Of a DNA stretch of 64,000 nt, positions 55,711 through 63,862 are shown piece after piece (within the stretch, counting starts at the first letter, position 1; every line of letters starts with the position of its first letter). Position numbers and translations under genes: made by a program. The notes beneath the pieces were generated by a model. The model saw only the letters and a list, made by a program, of their open reading frames with translations, did no database searches and was not told the origin of the DNA. This DNA comes from Cryobacterium sp. Y29 (GTDB taxonomy: Bacteria; Actinomycetota; Actinomycetes; Actinomycetales; Microbacteriaceae): contig NZ_PJJN01000035.1 of NCBI RefSeq assembly GCF_002929825.1, forward strand, positions 124,001-188,000, given 5' to 3'.

Positions 55711-56094
55711 TCAGACGGGTGCGCTCTGGCCAGGTGCCTCATCGGTGATCCCAATGAATTGACTGCCGATCCCGTCGCACTCGGTGCGGCCAAATCCGGC
55801 GGCTGGCTCAGGCAGCTCGTCGAACCCGTGGTTCGAGCAGCTGATATATGTGAACGTCGGCCACCATTTTTTCGGGCGCACGGCTTCGGTGTACCCACAA
55901 ATCGTGCAGGTGAGCTGAACCCACACCGGCTTCTTGCCGGTGCGATTGGTGCGCGACTGCAGCAGCCAGACCGGTGGCTCGGCCTCGAGTTTAGCCAACT
56001 GGCCCTCGCTTACGCGCGACGGAATACCGTGACGTGCCGCCATTTCCAGCGGGATATCCAGGCGGAGTGCTACTTCTCGTCGCGTAATCATCAT
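55711..56094 (-). CDS. Conserved hypothetical protein with C-x2-C/C-x2-H zinc-ribbon-like motif
   Basis: Protein of 127 aa. An N-terminal helix-turn-helix-like stretch (TRREVALRLDIPLEMAARHG) is followed by CTICGYTEAVRPKKWWP and CSNHGFDELP, giving C-x2-C-N22-C-x2-H that could bind zinc. The remaining C-terminus (RTECDGIGSQFIGITDEAPG) looks compact. The start is ATG 56094 (a second ATG at 56091 is in frame). TATCGT lies 5 bp upstream, which hints at a leaderless mRNA. I do not recognise the family. Confidence 0.65.
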   Translation of the reverse strand: MMITRREVALRLDIPLEMAARHGIPSRVSEGQLAKLEAEPPVWLLQSRTNRTGKKPVWVQLTCTICGYTEAVRPKKWWPTFTYISCSNHGFDELPEPAAGFGRTECDGIGSQFIGITDEAPGQSAPV

Positions 56095-56185
56095 AGATAA
56101 CGATAAGTGCTGGCATGCGCGGGCGCAGCATCCGCTGTTCGATCGATGCCGGAATCTCTTCCGTCGGTCGTGGGAGAATGGCGAA

Positions 56186-57079
56186 ATGTCAATTCCCGTG
56201 TCCCCACTCGGACTTCTCCTCGACGTCGACGGCCCGATTGCGAGCCCGATCACGCGCACCATTTCGACGCCGAGCATTCCGGCCGATCTGATCACACTGG
56301 CGGCCGGACACGTGCCGATCGCGTTCATCACTGGGAGGTCAGCCGACTTCATCCGCGAGCAGGTGATCGCCCCGCTCGTGCACGCCGGACTGCCGGAGAC
56401 CTTTCGGATGTACGGCGTCTGCGAGAAGGGCGCGGTGTGGTTTCCGATCGGACCGAACGGCATGGGGGACGTCGTCGTCGATCAGAGCGTTGCCTTGCCG
56501 GTGGCGGTCATTGACGCGGTGCGCCAGCTGGTCTCTGACTCGTTCGCAGCCGAGATGTTCTTTGACGAGACCAAGCAGGCGATGATCTCGGTCGAGCAGC
56601 GCACCGATGTGAGCCATGCCAGCTTTCGCGCCCGTCAATCTGAATTCAACGCGGCAGCCTTCGCCATATTGGTGGAACACGGCCTCGGCGTGCAATTCGG
56701 CGATCGCCAATCACCCGACGAATTCGGTCGTATTCCGTTTCGACTCGACGCGACGATCATCTCAACCGATATCGAGTCGGTCACCCTCGACAAGGACCAT
56801 GCCGCGAAACGTGCCCTTGCCTACTTCGCAGCGAGCGGTCCGTTGCCCCGGCTGTGGCGATCAATGGGCGATTCCCGCAGCGACTATCGCATGGCCGATC
56901 ACCTGTACGACGCCGGCTACGACGTCACCCACGTTGATGTGCGCCCGTCCGATGGCATTCTTGACCGACCGTACCCGGTGATCGTGATCGGCGACCAGAT
57001 CCACGATGAGGCCGGGGCCACATTTCTGCGCTATTGGGTCGACAAGCTGGCCCTGCGCTCGTCATCTCGAAACGCCTAG
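56186..57079 (+). CDS. HAD-superfamily hydrolase-like protein
   Basis: Protein of 297 aa. Motif I reads LLDVDGPIASP, with both Asp of DxD present but Pro where Thr is usual; motif II is ITGRSADF, and motif IV is GDSRSDYRMADHL with its acidic pair. The cap (about 85-215) is of the C2 type seen in trehalose-phosphate and Cof-type phosphatases. The substrate is unknown. The gene converges with the J-domain gene, and the two stops overlap by 4 bp. Confidence 0.75.
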   Translation: MSIPVSPLGLLLDVDGPIASPITRTISTPSIPADLITLAAGHVPIAFITGRSADFIREQVIAPLVHAGLPETFRMYGVCEKGAVWFPIGPNGMGDVVVDQSVALPVAVIDAVRQLVSDSFAAEMFFDETKQAMISVEQRTDVSHASFRARQSEFNAAAFAILVEHGLGVQFGDRQSPDEFGRIPFRLDATIISTDIESVTLDKDHAAKRALAYFAASGPLPRLWRSMGDSRSDYRMADHLYDAGYDVTHVDVRPSDGILDRPYPVIVIGDQIHDEAGATFLRYWVDKLALRSSSRNA

Positions 57080-58011
57080 GTATTTACGAAACGGATGCCG
57101 TTAAGTAAAGTGCTGCGCAGCTCGAAGACCTTTTCGAAGCTTCCGCGCTCCATGCCGGCCAATCCCTCGCGCAGCACGCCGACGAGCCGCGATCGCGGAA
57201 TCACAATGATCATCGGCCGTCGGCCACGCTTGGGCAGCGATACCGGTTCGTCAAGGGCTACGTCGGGTAGCACGACGATGAGAGCGGTGAAGCGTACTTT
57301 CAATGCGCGGCTGAGTGAGCGGGCGGCATCCTCGAACTGATGGATCGGGCGATCCTCCTCCGGCAGTTCGTCGCCGATCAGTTCACCGCGGCGCAGCTGC
57401 ACGGGTGCGCCCCAGTCTTCGGACAAGATGCCGAACAATCCAGCCGGGCCGAGGACGATGTGGTCGATTTTGTCGGTCTGGCTTCCGGTATCGATGTCGT
57501 GCCACGCGGTGAAACCGATACCGAGATTGGCCACAAGCTGGGCTGTGGCCTCCTCTGCCAGAGCTTTGGCGAGGCAGTGCCGTACAGGTTTCGGGGCGCT
57601 GCGAATGAGCGCGGGGGCGTACGGGTCGTCGATGACCGTGCCGCGGCCAGCCCATTCGCGCACGAGATCGAGGTATCTCAGGCGCGCCTGACCGCCGGGA
57701 TGACCGTGCATGCGGGTTTTCAGGCTGGATTTCGTGGCAGGACCGCGGGCGGCGGAGGCGGCGTAGGCATCCGTTGGAGCGGCCTGCTCGGGGTCGTCGA
57801 AGCGACGACGATCGTAATCGGCCCGGTTCTGTGGACTTCCAACACGTTCCCAGGCGAGTTGCACGGCATGAAATCTGCTCGCGCTGCCGCCGACATCGGG
57901 ATGGGTCTGGCGCAACAACAGTCGATAGGCGCGACGTAGCTCATTCTCGGTCGCGGTCGGACTCACTCCGAGGACCTCGTAGGGGGTGGATGCGGCCGGG
58001 CTGTCTTGCAT
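57076..58011 (-). CDS. J-domain protein with C-terminal NERD-like domain
   Basis: Protein of 311 aa. An N-terminal J domain (PYEVLGVSPTATENELRRAYRLLLRQTHPDVGG) has the HPD motif and is complete. A linker with a basic stretch follows. The C-terminal part, with AEEATAQLV and DKIDHIVLGPAGLFGIL, resembles the NERD nuclease-related domain, but the E-x-K that should follow is replaced by SED, so nuclease activity is doubtful. Start ATG 58011 is preferred over an upstream TTG. The domain pair occurs in actinobacteria, with no known role. Confidence 0.75.
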   Translation of the reverse strand: MQDSPAASTPYEVLGVSPTATENELRRAYRLLLRQTHPDVGGSASRFHAVQLAWERVGSPQNRADYDRRRFDDPEQAAPTDAYAASAARGPATKSSLKTRMHGHPGGQARLRYLDLVREWAGRGTVIDDPYAPALIRSAPKPVRHCLAKALAEEATAQLVANLGIGFTAWHDIDTGSQTDKIDHIVLGPAGLFGILSEDWGAPVQLRRGELIGDELPEEDRPIHQFEDAARSLSRALKVRFTALIVVLPDVALDEPVSLPKRGRRPMIIVIPRSRLVGVLREGLAGMERGSFEKVFELRSTLLNGIRFVNT

Positions 58012-58127
58012 CCTGGGCGGGACCTTTCCGTGTTTGAAGTCAATCAATGCGAAATCGATCGAACCCCCACATTACCGTGCAATTCTGATACCGCGCCGAG
58101 GGAGAGCTGGGTGGGTGACCGGCCATT

Positions 58128-58825
58128 ATGTGCCACGATCAGCCTGTTACCATTCCACTCGCGCACCTGCACCGGTACAGTACCCGTCTGGTCGTCATGC
58201 TCGTGGCCGGACTTATCGTCGGGGTTACGGCTGGTCCCTCGGGTGATTGGGTTCTCGCCGTATTTCTCGGCTGGGGTGCTACCTGCGTGACCTATATAAG
58301 TTGGGTCTGGATTGTCATCAGCCGCCAGGATGCCGACGCGACGACCACGCACGCTACTCGCGAAGATCCGTCACGGGTCGTTTCAGAATTTCTGATTCTG
58401 CTGGCCGGGCTCGCGAATCTCGGCGCGAACGTCGTGTTTCTACTCGGGACGACGGCGACCTTGAGTTCCCAGCGCGGATTTCTCGCCGCAGTGGCCATTG
58501 CCAGCGTTGCCCTGTCCCGGGTGCTGGTGCACACGCTGTTTACCTTGCGCTGCGCCTCGCTGTATTCAGTCACTCTCCCGACGACATCGACTTCAATCAG
58601 CCCGAACCGCCGCGGTATACCGACTTCGCCTACCTGGTCTTCACGATCGGCATGACCGACCAGGTCTCGGACACGAGCATCCAGAATCACTCGCTGCGGA
58701 TGGCGACGCTACAGCATGCGCTGCTGTCATTTCCGTTAGGATCGATGATTTTGGCTATGCTGATCAATCTCGTAGCGGGATTCCTGCAAATGCAGCACCC
58801 GGCGCGCGAGCCGAGCGGGGCTTAG
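58128..58825 (+). pseudogene. DUF1345 membrane protein, frameshifted
   Basis: The first frame (58128 to about 58580) gives three helices of DUF1345, with SRVLVHTLFTLRCASLYS. Family sequence then resumes in another frame with DDIDFNQPEPPRYTDFAYLVF and TIGMTDQVSDTSI, ending at 58825. One base seems to be missing around 58570-58590. Joined, they make about 230 aa with four to five helices, a normal length. Either the gene is a recent pseudogene or the base was lost in sequencing. Function is unknown. Confidence 0.8.
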
Positions 58826-58986
58826 TTGCGCAGCAGGTGGAACGGGATTGCCATTGCGATGGCCACGCACAAGATTCCCGCAATGAAGATCGGTGCCATC
58901 AGGGACGTGACCGAGAACGCCAGGCCAAACAGCCAAAAACCCAAAACGAAGATCGCAAACGCGACGACGAAGGCGACGATGTTCAT
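58822..58986 (-). CDS. Small two-helix membrane protein (54 aa)
   Basis: Translation gives 54 residues beginning MNIVAFVVAFAIFVLGFWLF and ending PFHLLRN. Two hydrophobic helices (about 2-24 and 30-48) fill the protein. AAAGGA lies 7 bp before ATG 58986, which supports translation. It converges with the DUF1345 gene, and the stops overlap by 4 bp. Small proteins of this sort are easily missed. No function can be proposed. Confidence 0.6.
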   Translation of the reverse strand: MNIVAFVVAFAIFVLGFWLFGLAFSVTSLMAPIFIAGILCVAIAMAIPFHLLRN

Positions 58987-59090
58987 GGGTGTTCCTTTCA
59001 CGGCAGCGCCCGCGTAATTCCGCCAGGCACTGAGTTGAGCGTTCTGCTTATTCGTACTGCTTCGAGCGTACCGGTTGGGGCCCGATGCAA

Positions 59091-59801
59091 TTACATCGAA
59101 GCGTTGGTGATCGGCTCGATCAGTTCAGGGCTGTTCCCGGTCACTCGGCCGACCTCATGAAAATTAAGTGATTCTACGACTGTCCGGGAGGCTGCGACGG
59201 CGCCATCCACGAGACCTTGGTCACCTTCCGTGGCCGGATCCAACCAGTGGTCCCACCACTCCTCCGGCAAGGCAACCGGTGTGCGGTCGTGGATCTGCGC
59301 GAGCGGACCCTGGGCACTAGTCGTCAGGATGGTTGCGGACAACACCCAGCGCGCCGGATCGCTGTCAACGGCGGCCGGATTCTTCCACCAGGAATACAGA
59401 CCAGCGAGAGCGAGCGGAAGGCCATCGTCGGATTGGATGAAGTACGGGGTCTTTACGGTCCCCTCGGTGTGCCACTCGAAGTAGCCCGTCGCCGGGACCA
59501 AGGTGCGCCGCGACCGCACGGACATCGTGAAGGTCGGCTTCTCGGCGGCCGTTTCTGCCCGAGCATTGAAGGTCGGAAATTTCGACGTCGACTCCGTCGC
59601 GAAAGATGGAATCAGTGACCAGCGTGCTGATTCCAATCGACGCACGGGGGGGTCGGTTTTGGCCGATTCAAGCACGATCGGAATCTGTTCAGTCGGCCGG
59701 ATATTCCAGGACGGTTCCGGCAGATTCTCACCAACATGCTCGATATCGAACATCGCAGCCAGATCGGGCGCTGAATCAGTAATGACGAGTCGACCACACA
59801 T
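59091..59801 (-). CDS. SOS response-associated peptidase (SRAP/YedK/HMCES family)
   Basis: Protein of 236 aa whose second residue is Cys (MCGRLVITD), the residue that forms a thiazolidine link with abasic DNA sites. TFNARAETAAEKPTF holds the Asn/Arg/Glu set, PATGYFEWHTEG the catalytic Glu region, and AQIHDRTPVAL the catalytic His. The family shields abasic sites in single-stranded DNA. Start ATG 59801 is required, since Cys2 must follow a cleavable Met. An adjacent DUF3097 gene diverges from it. Confidence 0.95.
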   Translation of the reverse strand: MCGRLVITDSAPDLAAMFDIEHVGENLPEPSWNIRPTEQIPIVLESAKTDPPVRRLESARWSLIPSFATESTSKFPTFNARAETAAEKPTFTMSVRSRRTLVPATGYFEWHTEGTVKTPYFIQSDDGLPLALAGLYSWWKNPAAVDSDPARWVLSATILTTSAQGPLAQIHDRTPVALPEEWWDHWLDPATEGDQGLVDGAVAASRTVVESLNFHEVGRVTGNSPELIEPITNASM

Positions 59802-59860
59802 ACAGTCAGAGTACCGCGTCATGCCCGGCGACTTCACGGACTTCCGCTAGCGTCGATGCA

Positions 59861-60697
59861 ATGGACGAACGTTACAGTGCAGACGTGCTCTCCCCCGGGT
59901 GGCGCGACGCGGGACGCATCATTATTCCAACCCAGGAAGCCGTTCGGGACTTGGTTGTCGAAGAAACAGCCACAGGATTTTGCGGTGCCGTCATTCGCGT
60001 AGAAAAAAAGATCGTCACACTCGAAGACAGGCATGGCAAGCTGCGTCTGTTTCCGCTCGGCTCTGGTTTCCTGATCGATGGACGTCCCGTCACACTGGTC
60101 GCACCGACCATGGCGGCCGCCCTGGGCCGGGTACGCACGGCTTCAGGCTCGACGGCCGTGCCCAATGCGCCTGCTCGCGTCGCGCGCGCCAGTCGCATCT
60201 TTGTCGAGGGACGTCACGACGCTGAGCTGGTTGAAAAAGTCTGGGGCGCCGATCTGCGCATCGAAGGCGTTGTCGTGGAATATATCGAGGGGGTCGACAA
60301 CCTCGACGAGATCCTCCGCGAATTCCGTCCGGCCTCTGCACGTCGAGTCGGCGTATTGGTAGACCACCTCGTGCCTGGATCCAAGGAGAGTCGCATCGCA
60401 GAAGCCGTGGCGCGCGGGCCGTTCGCGGCGAACGTTCTCGTAGTGGGGCATCCGTTCGTCGACGTGTGGCAATCGGTAAAACCCGCACGGATCGGCCTCA
60501 AAGCCTGGCCCGACGTACCGCGGAACATCGAATGGAAACACGGCATCTGCGACGCACTCGGCTGGCCACACGAGGAACAGGCCGATATCGCCCGGGCCTG
60601 GCAGCGAATTCTCGGCCGCGTGCGCACCTTTGCCGATCTGGAACCGCAACTTTTAGGGCGCGTGGAACATTTGATCGACTTCGTGACAGCCGAATGA
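59861..60697 (+). CDS. DUF3097 family protein
   Basis: Protein of 278 aa that matches the actinobacterial DUF3097 family along its length: MDERYSADVLSPGW at the start, SRIFVEGRHDAELVEKVWGADLRIEGVVVEYIEG in the middle and DVPRNIEWKHGICDALGWP. The middle piece, with its conserved FVEGRHDA and VEYIEG acids, resembles a Toprim fold, so a nucleic-acid role is possible. It is divergent from the SRAP gene. Function is unknown. Confidence 0.88.
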   Translation: MDERYSADVLSPGWRDAGRIIIPTQEAVRDLVVEETATGFCGAVIRVEKKIVTLEDRHGKLRLFPLGSGFLIDGRPVTLVAPTMAAALGRVRTASGSTAVPNAPARVARASRIFVEGRHDAELVEKVWGADLRIEGVVVEYIEGVDNLDEILREFRPASARRVGVLVDHLVPGSKESRIAEAVARGPFAANVLVVGHPFVDVWQSVKPARIGLKAWPDVPRNIEWKHGICDALGWPHEEQADIARAWQRILGRVRTFADLEPQLLGRVEHLIDFVTAE

Positions 60698-60816
60698 CAC
60701 GCCGTAACCAGTTTCGGCCAACGAGCGCCCGAGGCCTCGCCGAGCAGTGCTCGCCCCGGAGTTCAGGTGAATTCTTCGGTAAACGTGAAGCTTTCATGTC
60801 AAAAAGCCTGAGAACT

Positions 60817-60846
60817 TTGAAACCGTCCAGACTTGTGGGCTAGTGT
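60817..60846 (+). promoter_or_regulatory. Candidate cspA promoter
   Basis: TTGAAA (60817-60822) and TAGTGT (60841-60846) are 18 bp apart. Transcription would begin near 60853, giving a leader of about 155 nt before the cspA ATG, as is usual for cold-shock genes. Confidence 0.5.
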
Positions 60847-61008
60847 TGGACTCGAAGTTGTAGTGCTTGCACGTCTTAAACGCACCGATTGTGGTTCACT
60901 CGAATCGCAGTTGATGCGCCACATTCCTTTCGGAAGCGGACGACGAATACCGCGACGAACGGTCCCGACAGTCGGGTCCGGTCTAACACTCCTGGAGGAG
61001 TTTTACAA
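60847..61008 (+). promoter_or_regulatory. Long 5' leader of cspA with hairpin
   Basis: No gene is seen between 60698 and 61008. The part after the promoter forms a hairpin at 60961-60979 (GGTCCCGA / TCGGGTCC, one mismatch), ending 14 bp before the GGAGGAG site at 60994. Cold-shock leaders often change fold with temperature; that function is inferred here. Confidence 0.5.
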
Positions 61009-61212
61009 ATGGCAACAGGTACCGTGAAATGGTTCAACGCTGAAAAGGGCTTCGGCTTTATCGCACCCGACGACGGAAGCGCCGATGTTTTCGCGCACTA
61101 CTCCGCGATCGCGTCGAATGGCTACAAGTCCCTCGATGAGAACCAGAAGGTCGAGTTCGAGGTAACCCAGGGCCCCAAGGGTCCTCAGGCCGAGAACATC
61201 CGCGCCCTCTAA
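61009..61212 (+). CDS. cspA: Cold shock protein
   Basis: Protein of 67 aa, a single cold-shock OB fold. The RNP1 motif is KGFGFI and RNP2 is VFAHYSAI, both in their usual places after [10 protein letters not shown]. It binds single-stranded RNA and DNA and melts mRNA structure. A strong GGAGGAG site precedes the ATG. It is monocistronic, with its own promoter, long leader and terminator. Confidence 0.97.
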   Translation: MATGTVKWFNAEKGFGFIAPDDGSADVFAHYSAIASNGYKSLDENQKVEFEVTQGPKGPQAENIRAL

Positions 61213-61224
61213 ATAGAGCTTGCG

Positions 61225-61263
61225 AAGAACGCCTCCCGCTTCCGCGGGGGGCGTTCTTGTTTT
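61225..61263 (+). terminator. Terminator of cspA
   Basis: A 15-bp stem (61225-61239 with 61244-61258, one G-U pair) with loop TTCC is followed by GTTTT. It starts 12 bp after the cspA stop. Confidence 0.93.
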
Positions 61264-61304
61264 AAGCGGCACCACCAGCGTGCTGTCGTTGTGGCCCGGT
61301 CGAC

Positions 61305-61784
61305 CTACTTCACCAGGTCTTGCCAGCCGTCGCCGTCGACATACTCGAAGATCAGGTTTGTCTCGGTGTGAGCGACGGCCGGATGCTCCGCAAGGTGTTC
61401 CAGCACAAAGTCACGCAGGTGAGAGGCATCCGCTGCGGCAACGTGCAGCAGATAGTCATCGGCACCTGCGGTGTGGAACAGCCCGATCACGCCCGGCCAG
61501 TGCGGGGCCGCGTTACGAAAGTCATCGATCTGCACCCTGGCGTGTTTGGCCAACCGCACCGAGATAAGGGCCTGCAGGCTGGCACCGAGCGCAGCCAGGT
61601 CGATATTGGCCCGATAGCCACGAATATGGCCGAGCTGCTGTAAACGTCGCAGGCGCAGGGACACAGTGGACTCGGCGACACCGATTTCGCTTGCCAGAGC
61701 AGCTCCCGAAGCTCGCGCATTGACCGATAGGGCTCGCAGCAGTGCGCGGTCAACCCGGTCGAGTTCCGGCTTCTTCGATTCCAT
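61305..61784 (-). CDS. Lrp/AsnC family transcriptional regulator
   Basis: Protein of 159 aa. The N-terminal HTH (LDRVDRALLRALSVNARASGAALASEIGVAESTVSLRLRRLQQLGHIRG) and the C-terminal RAM ligand domain (ALISVRLAKHARVQIDDF; GADDYLLHVAAADASHLRDFV) are complete. It should sense an amino acid or related metabolite as an oligomer; the target genes are not evident. ATG 61784 has AAGGGAG 7 bp upstream, inside a hairpin. The helicase gene upstream on the same strand ends 173 bp away. Confidence 0.92.
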   Translation of the reverse strand: MESKKPELDRVDRALLRALSVNARASGAALASEIGVAESTVSLRLRRLQQLGHIRGYRANIDLAALGASLQALISVRLAKHARVQIDDFRNAAPHWPGVIGLFHTAGADDYLLHVAAADASHLRDFVLEHLAEHPAVAHTETNLIFEYVDGDGWQDLVK

Positions 61785-61790
61785 CAACAG

Positions 61791-61811
61791 ACTCCCTTGT
61801 TACTAAGGAGT
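61791..61811 (-). promoter_or_regulatory. Hairpin covering the ribosome binding site of the Lrp/AsnC gene
   Basis: ACTCCCTT (61791-61798) and AAGGAGT (61805-61811) are complementary apart from one extra base, around a 6-nt loop. On the minus strand the downstream arm holds the AAGGGAG ribosome binding site. The pair could sequester the site in mRNA or act as a DNA operator for autoregulation. Confidence 0.5.
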
Positions 61812-61957
61812 TTATGCGATTGGAGCAAATGAATTGCAAGGGTCTGCATCGTCACAGGCAGAAGAGCACAGCATCTGCTCCTTCATGGCTGTGTCGTCAC
61901 CGTCGTCTCCGGCGTCACATCGTGAAACTCATGCTGTGCCTGCCGGAATGGCCGCCG

Positions 61958-63775
61958 CTAGCTGCGCCCGAGGCGACGGCGCAGCAGGTCGATGCGCATC
62001 TGCAGCTGGGTGACGCTGGCCTGGGCGACGGCCGGGCCGCCGCATAACCGGCGAAGTTCGGCATGAATCATTCCGTGGGGCTCATTGGCGAGTTTGGACC
62101 ACATGCCCACCAGGCTCGACAGCAGTGTGCGCTGTTCTTTGAGCGTGCGATACAGGGGCGGCGGTTCAAGCGGGGCGATCTCGCCCGTCACCGGATCCTT
62201 GCGTTTGTCCGATGACCGTTTGGACTGGCGTGACTGGCGTTGCCGCAGCAACTCCGACACTTGTTCCGGTTCGAGCAGCCCAGGGATGCCGATGAAATCG
62301 AATTCTTCATCGGTGCCGGGTTCGGCGAGCTCTCCGAACTCGTCACCGTCGAACATGACCATGTCGAAGGTCGCCTGCGAGTCCAATGCCTGCCAGGTGA
62401 AGTCGTCCAGGCCAAGATCATCCGAGGCCTTATCCTCCTTGTTCGCCGCTGCGACCATGGCATCTTCGGGGTTGTACATGCCGTCATCGCCGTCTTCACG
62501 ATTGCTGCGGTCGAGGGCGTGATCGCGTTCCAATTCGAGCGCGTTGGCGAGGCTGAGCAGCCCGGGAACATTGGGAAGAAAAATAGATGCCGTCTCACCA
62601 CGTCGGCGGGCTCGCACGAACCGGCCGATCGCCTGAGCAAAGTACAGCGGGGTTGCCGCACTGGTTGCGTACACGCCGACGGCCAGGCGTGGTACATCCA
62701 CGCCCTCCGACACCATGCGCACGGCGACCATCCATCGACGGGTGTTCTTGGAGAACTCGTCGATGCGGTCGCTCGCCTCTTTCTCGTCGGAGAGCACGAT
62801 GGTGACCGGCTCGCCGCAGATGTCCTCGAGAATGACAGCGTAGGCACGTGCGGTGGTCTGGTCGGTGGCAATGACGAGACCACCGGCATCCGAAATGCCG
62901 TGCCGCACCTCGGTCAGGCGAGAGTTCGCGGCGCGCAATACCGACGGAATCCATTGCCCGGTGGGCTCGAGTGCGGTGCGCCAGGCCTGGCTGGTGATGT
63001 CCTTGGTATTACCCTCGCCGAGCTTGGCTTCCATTTCATCACCGGCCCTGGTGCGCCACTTCATGTGCCCGGCGTAAACCATGAACATCACCGGGCGAAC
63101 CACGCCATCGGCGAGGGCGCGCCCATAGCCGTAGGCATAATCGCTCTGCGACATGCGGATGCCGTGCTTGTCCGGCAGATAGCTGACGAAGGGGATCGGA
63201 GAAGTATCCGAGCGAAACGGCGTCCCGGTCAGCGAGAGGCGCCTGGTGGCCGGGCCGAAGGCCTCCCGAATCGCGTCGCCCCAGCTCAGGGCATCTCCCC
63301 CGTGGTGAATCTCGTCGAGAATGACAAGGGTGCGACTCGACTCGGTGAGCTGTTTGTGCAAGGCGGCACGAGCGGCTACCTGCGCGTAGGTCACGACGAC
63401 CCCGTGATAATGGCTGCCGTAGCTGCGATCGGCGTTCTTGAACATTGGATCGAGACGGATCCCTGCTCGCGCCGCGGCATCCGCCCACTGATTCTTGAGA
63501 TGCTCAGTCGGCGCCACTACGGTGATGCGATCAATCGTGCGTCGGGAGCGCAGTTCCGCAGCCAGTCGCAGGGCGAAGGTGGTCTTGCCGGCGCCCGGCG
63601 TAGCCGCGGCCAGAAAGTCCCGAGGTTCGTGCACGAAATAGGCTTCCAGCGCTTCAGCCTGCCACGCACGCAGCTTGCCGGCTGTACCCCAGGCCGCGCG
63701 TTCGGGGAATGACGGCGACAGGTGTTCGGCTGCACTTGTTCCCTGCGCGGGACCGAAAACCGATGGAGTATTCAC
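61958..63775 (-). CDS. DEAD/DEAH-box helicase (superfamily 2, restriction-helicase-like)
   Basis: Protein of 605 aa. Motif I is ATPGAGKTTFAL, motif II is ILDEIHHGG, motif III LTGTPFRSD, and motif VI is QAIGRFVRARRRGE. It belongs to the ResIII-type helicase group found throughout Micrococcales, with no nuclease domain in this protein, so it is probably a DNA repair or nucleic-acid remodelling enzyme rather than part of a restriction system. The C-terminus has a Ser/Arg/Lys-rich stretch and a 60-residue helical end. GTG start. It diverges from the GDSL hydrolase gene. Confidence 0.9.
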   Translation of the reverse strand: MNTPSVFGPAQGTSAAEHLSPSFPERAAWGTAGKLRAWQAEALEAYFVHEPRDFLAAATPGAGKTTFALRLAAELRSRRTIDRITVVAPTEHLKNQWADAAARAGIRLDPMFKNADRSYGSHYHGVVVTYAQVAARAALHKQLTESSRTLVILDEIHHGGDALSWGDAIREAFGPATRRLSLTGTPFRSDTSPIPFVSYLPDKHGIRMSQSDYAYGYGRALADGVVRPVMFMVYAGHMKWRTRAGDEMEAKLGEGNTKDITSQAWRTALEPTGQWIPSVLRAANSRLTEVRHGISDAGGLVIATDQTTARAYAVILEDICGEPVTIVLSDEKEASDRIDEFSKNTRRWMVAVRMVSEGVDVPRLAVGVYATSAATPLYFAQAIGRFVRARRRGETASIFLPNVPGLLSLANALELERDHALDRSNREDGDDGMYNPEDAMVAAANKEDKASDDLGLDDFTWQALDSQATFDMVMFDGDEFGELAEPGTDEEFDFIGIPGLLEPEQVSELLRQRQSRQSKRSSDKRKDPVTGEIAPLEPPPLYRTLKEQRTLLSSLVGMWSKLANEPHGMIHAELRRLCGGPAVAQASVTQLQMRIDLLRRRLGRS

Positions 63776-63862
63776 TGCTTACAAATCTACCAAAGCCCAC
63801 CGACGTTCGCGTTCGCACCGGTCGGTTCGACCCCAGACTGGGAGTTCCGACAGAATGGATCG

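Noticed and set aside
62240..63712. Open frame of 490 codons opposite the DEAD helicase gene
   Set aside because: Helicase motifs I, II, III and VI are all on the minus strand. The plus-strand frame is a codon-bias shadow without a ribosome binding site.
61958..63775. Restriction-modification or phage-defence system around the helicase
   Set aside because: The helicase is of the ResIII-like type but no methyltransferase, nuclease or specificity gene is near. The neighbours are core genes.
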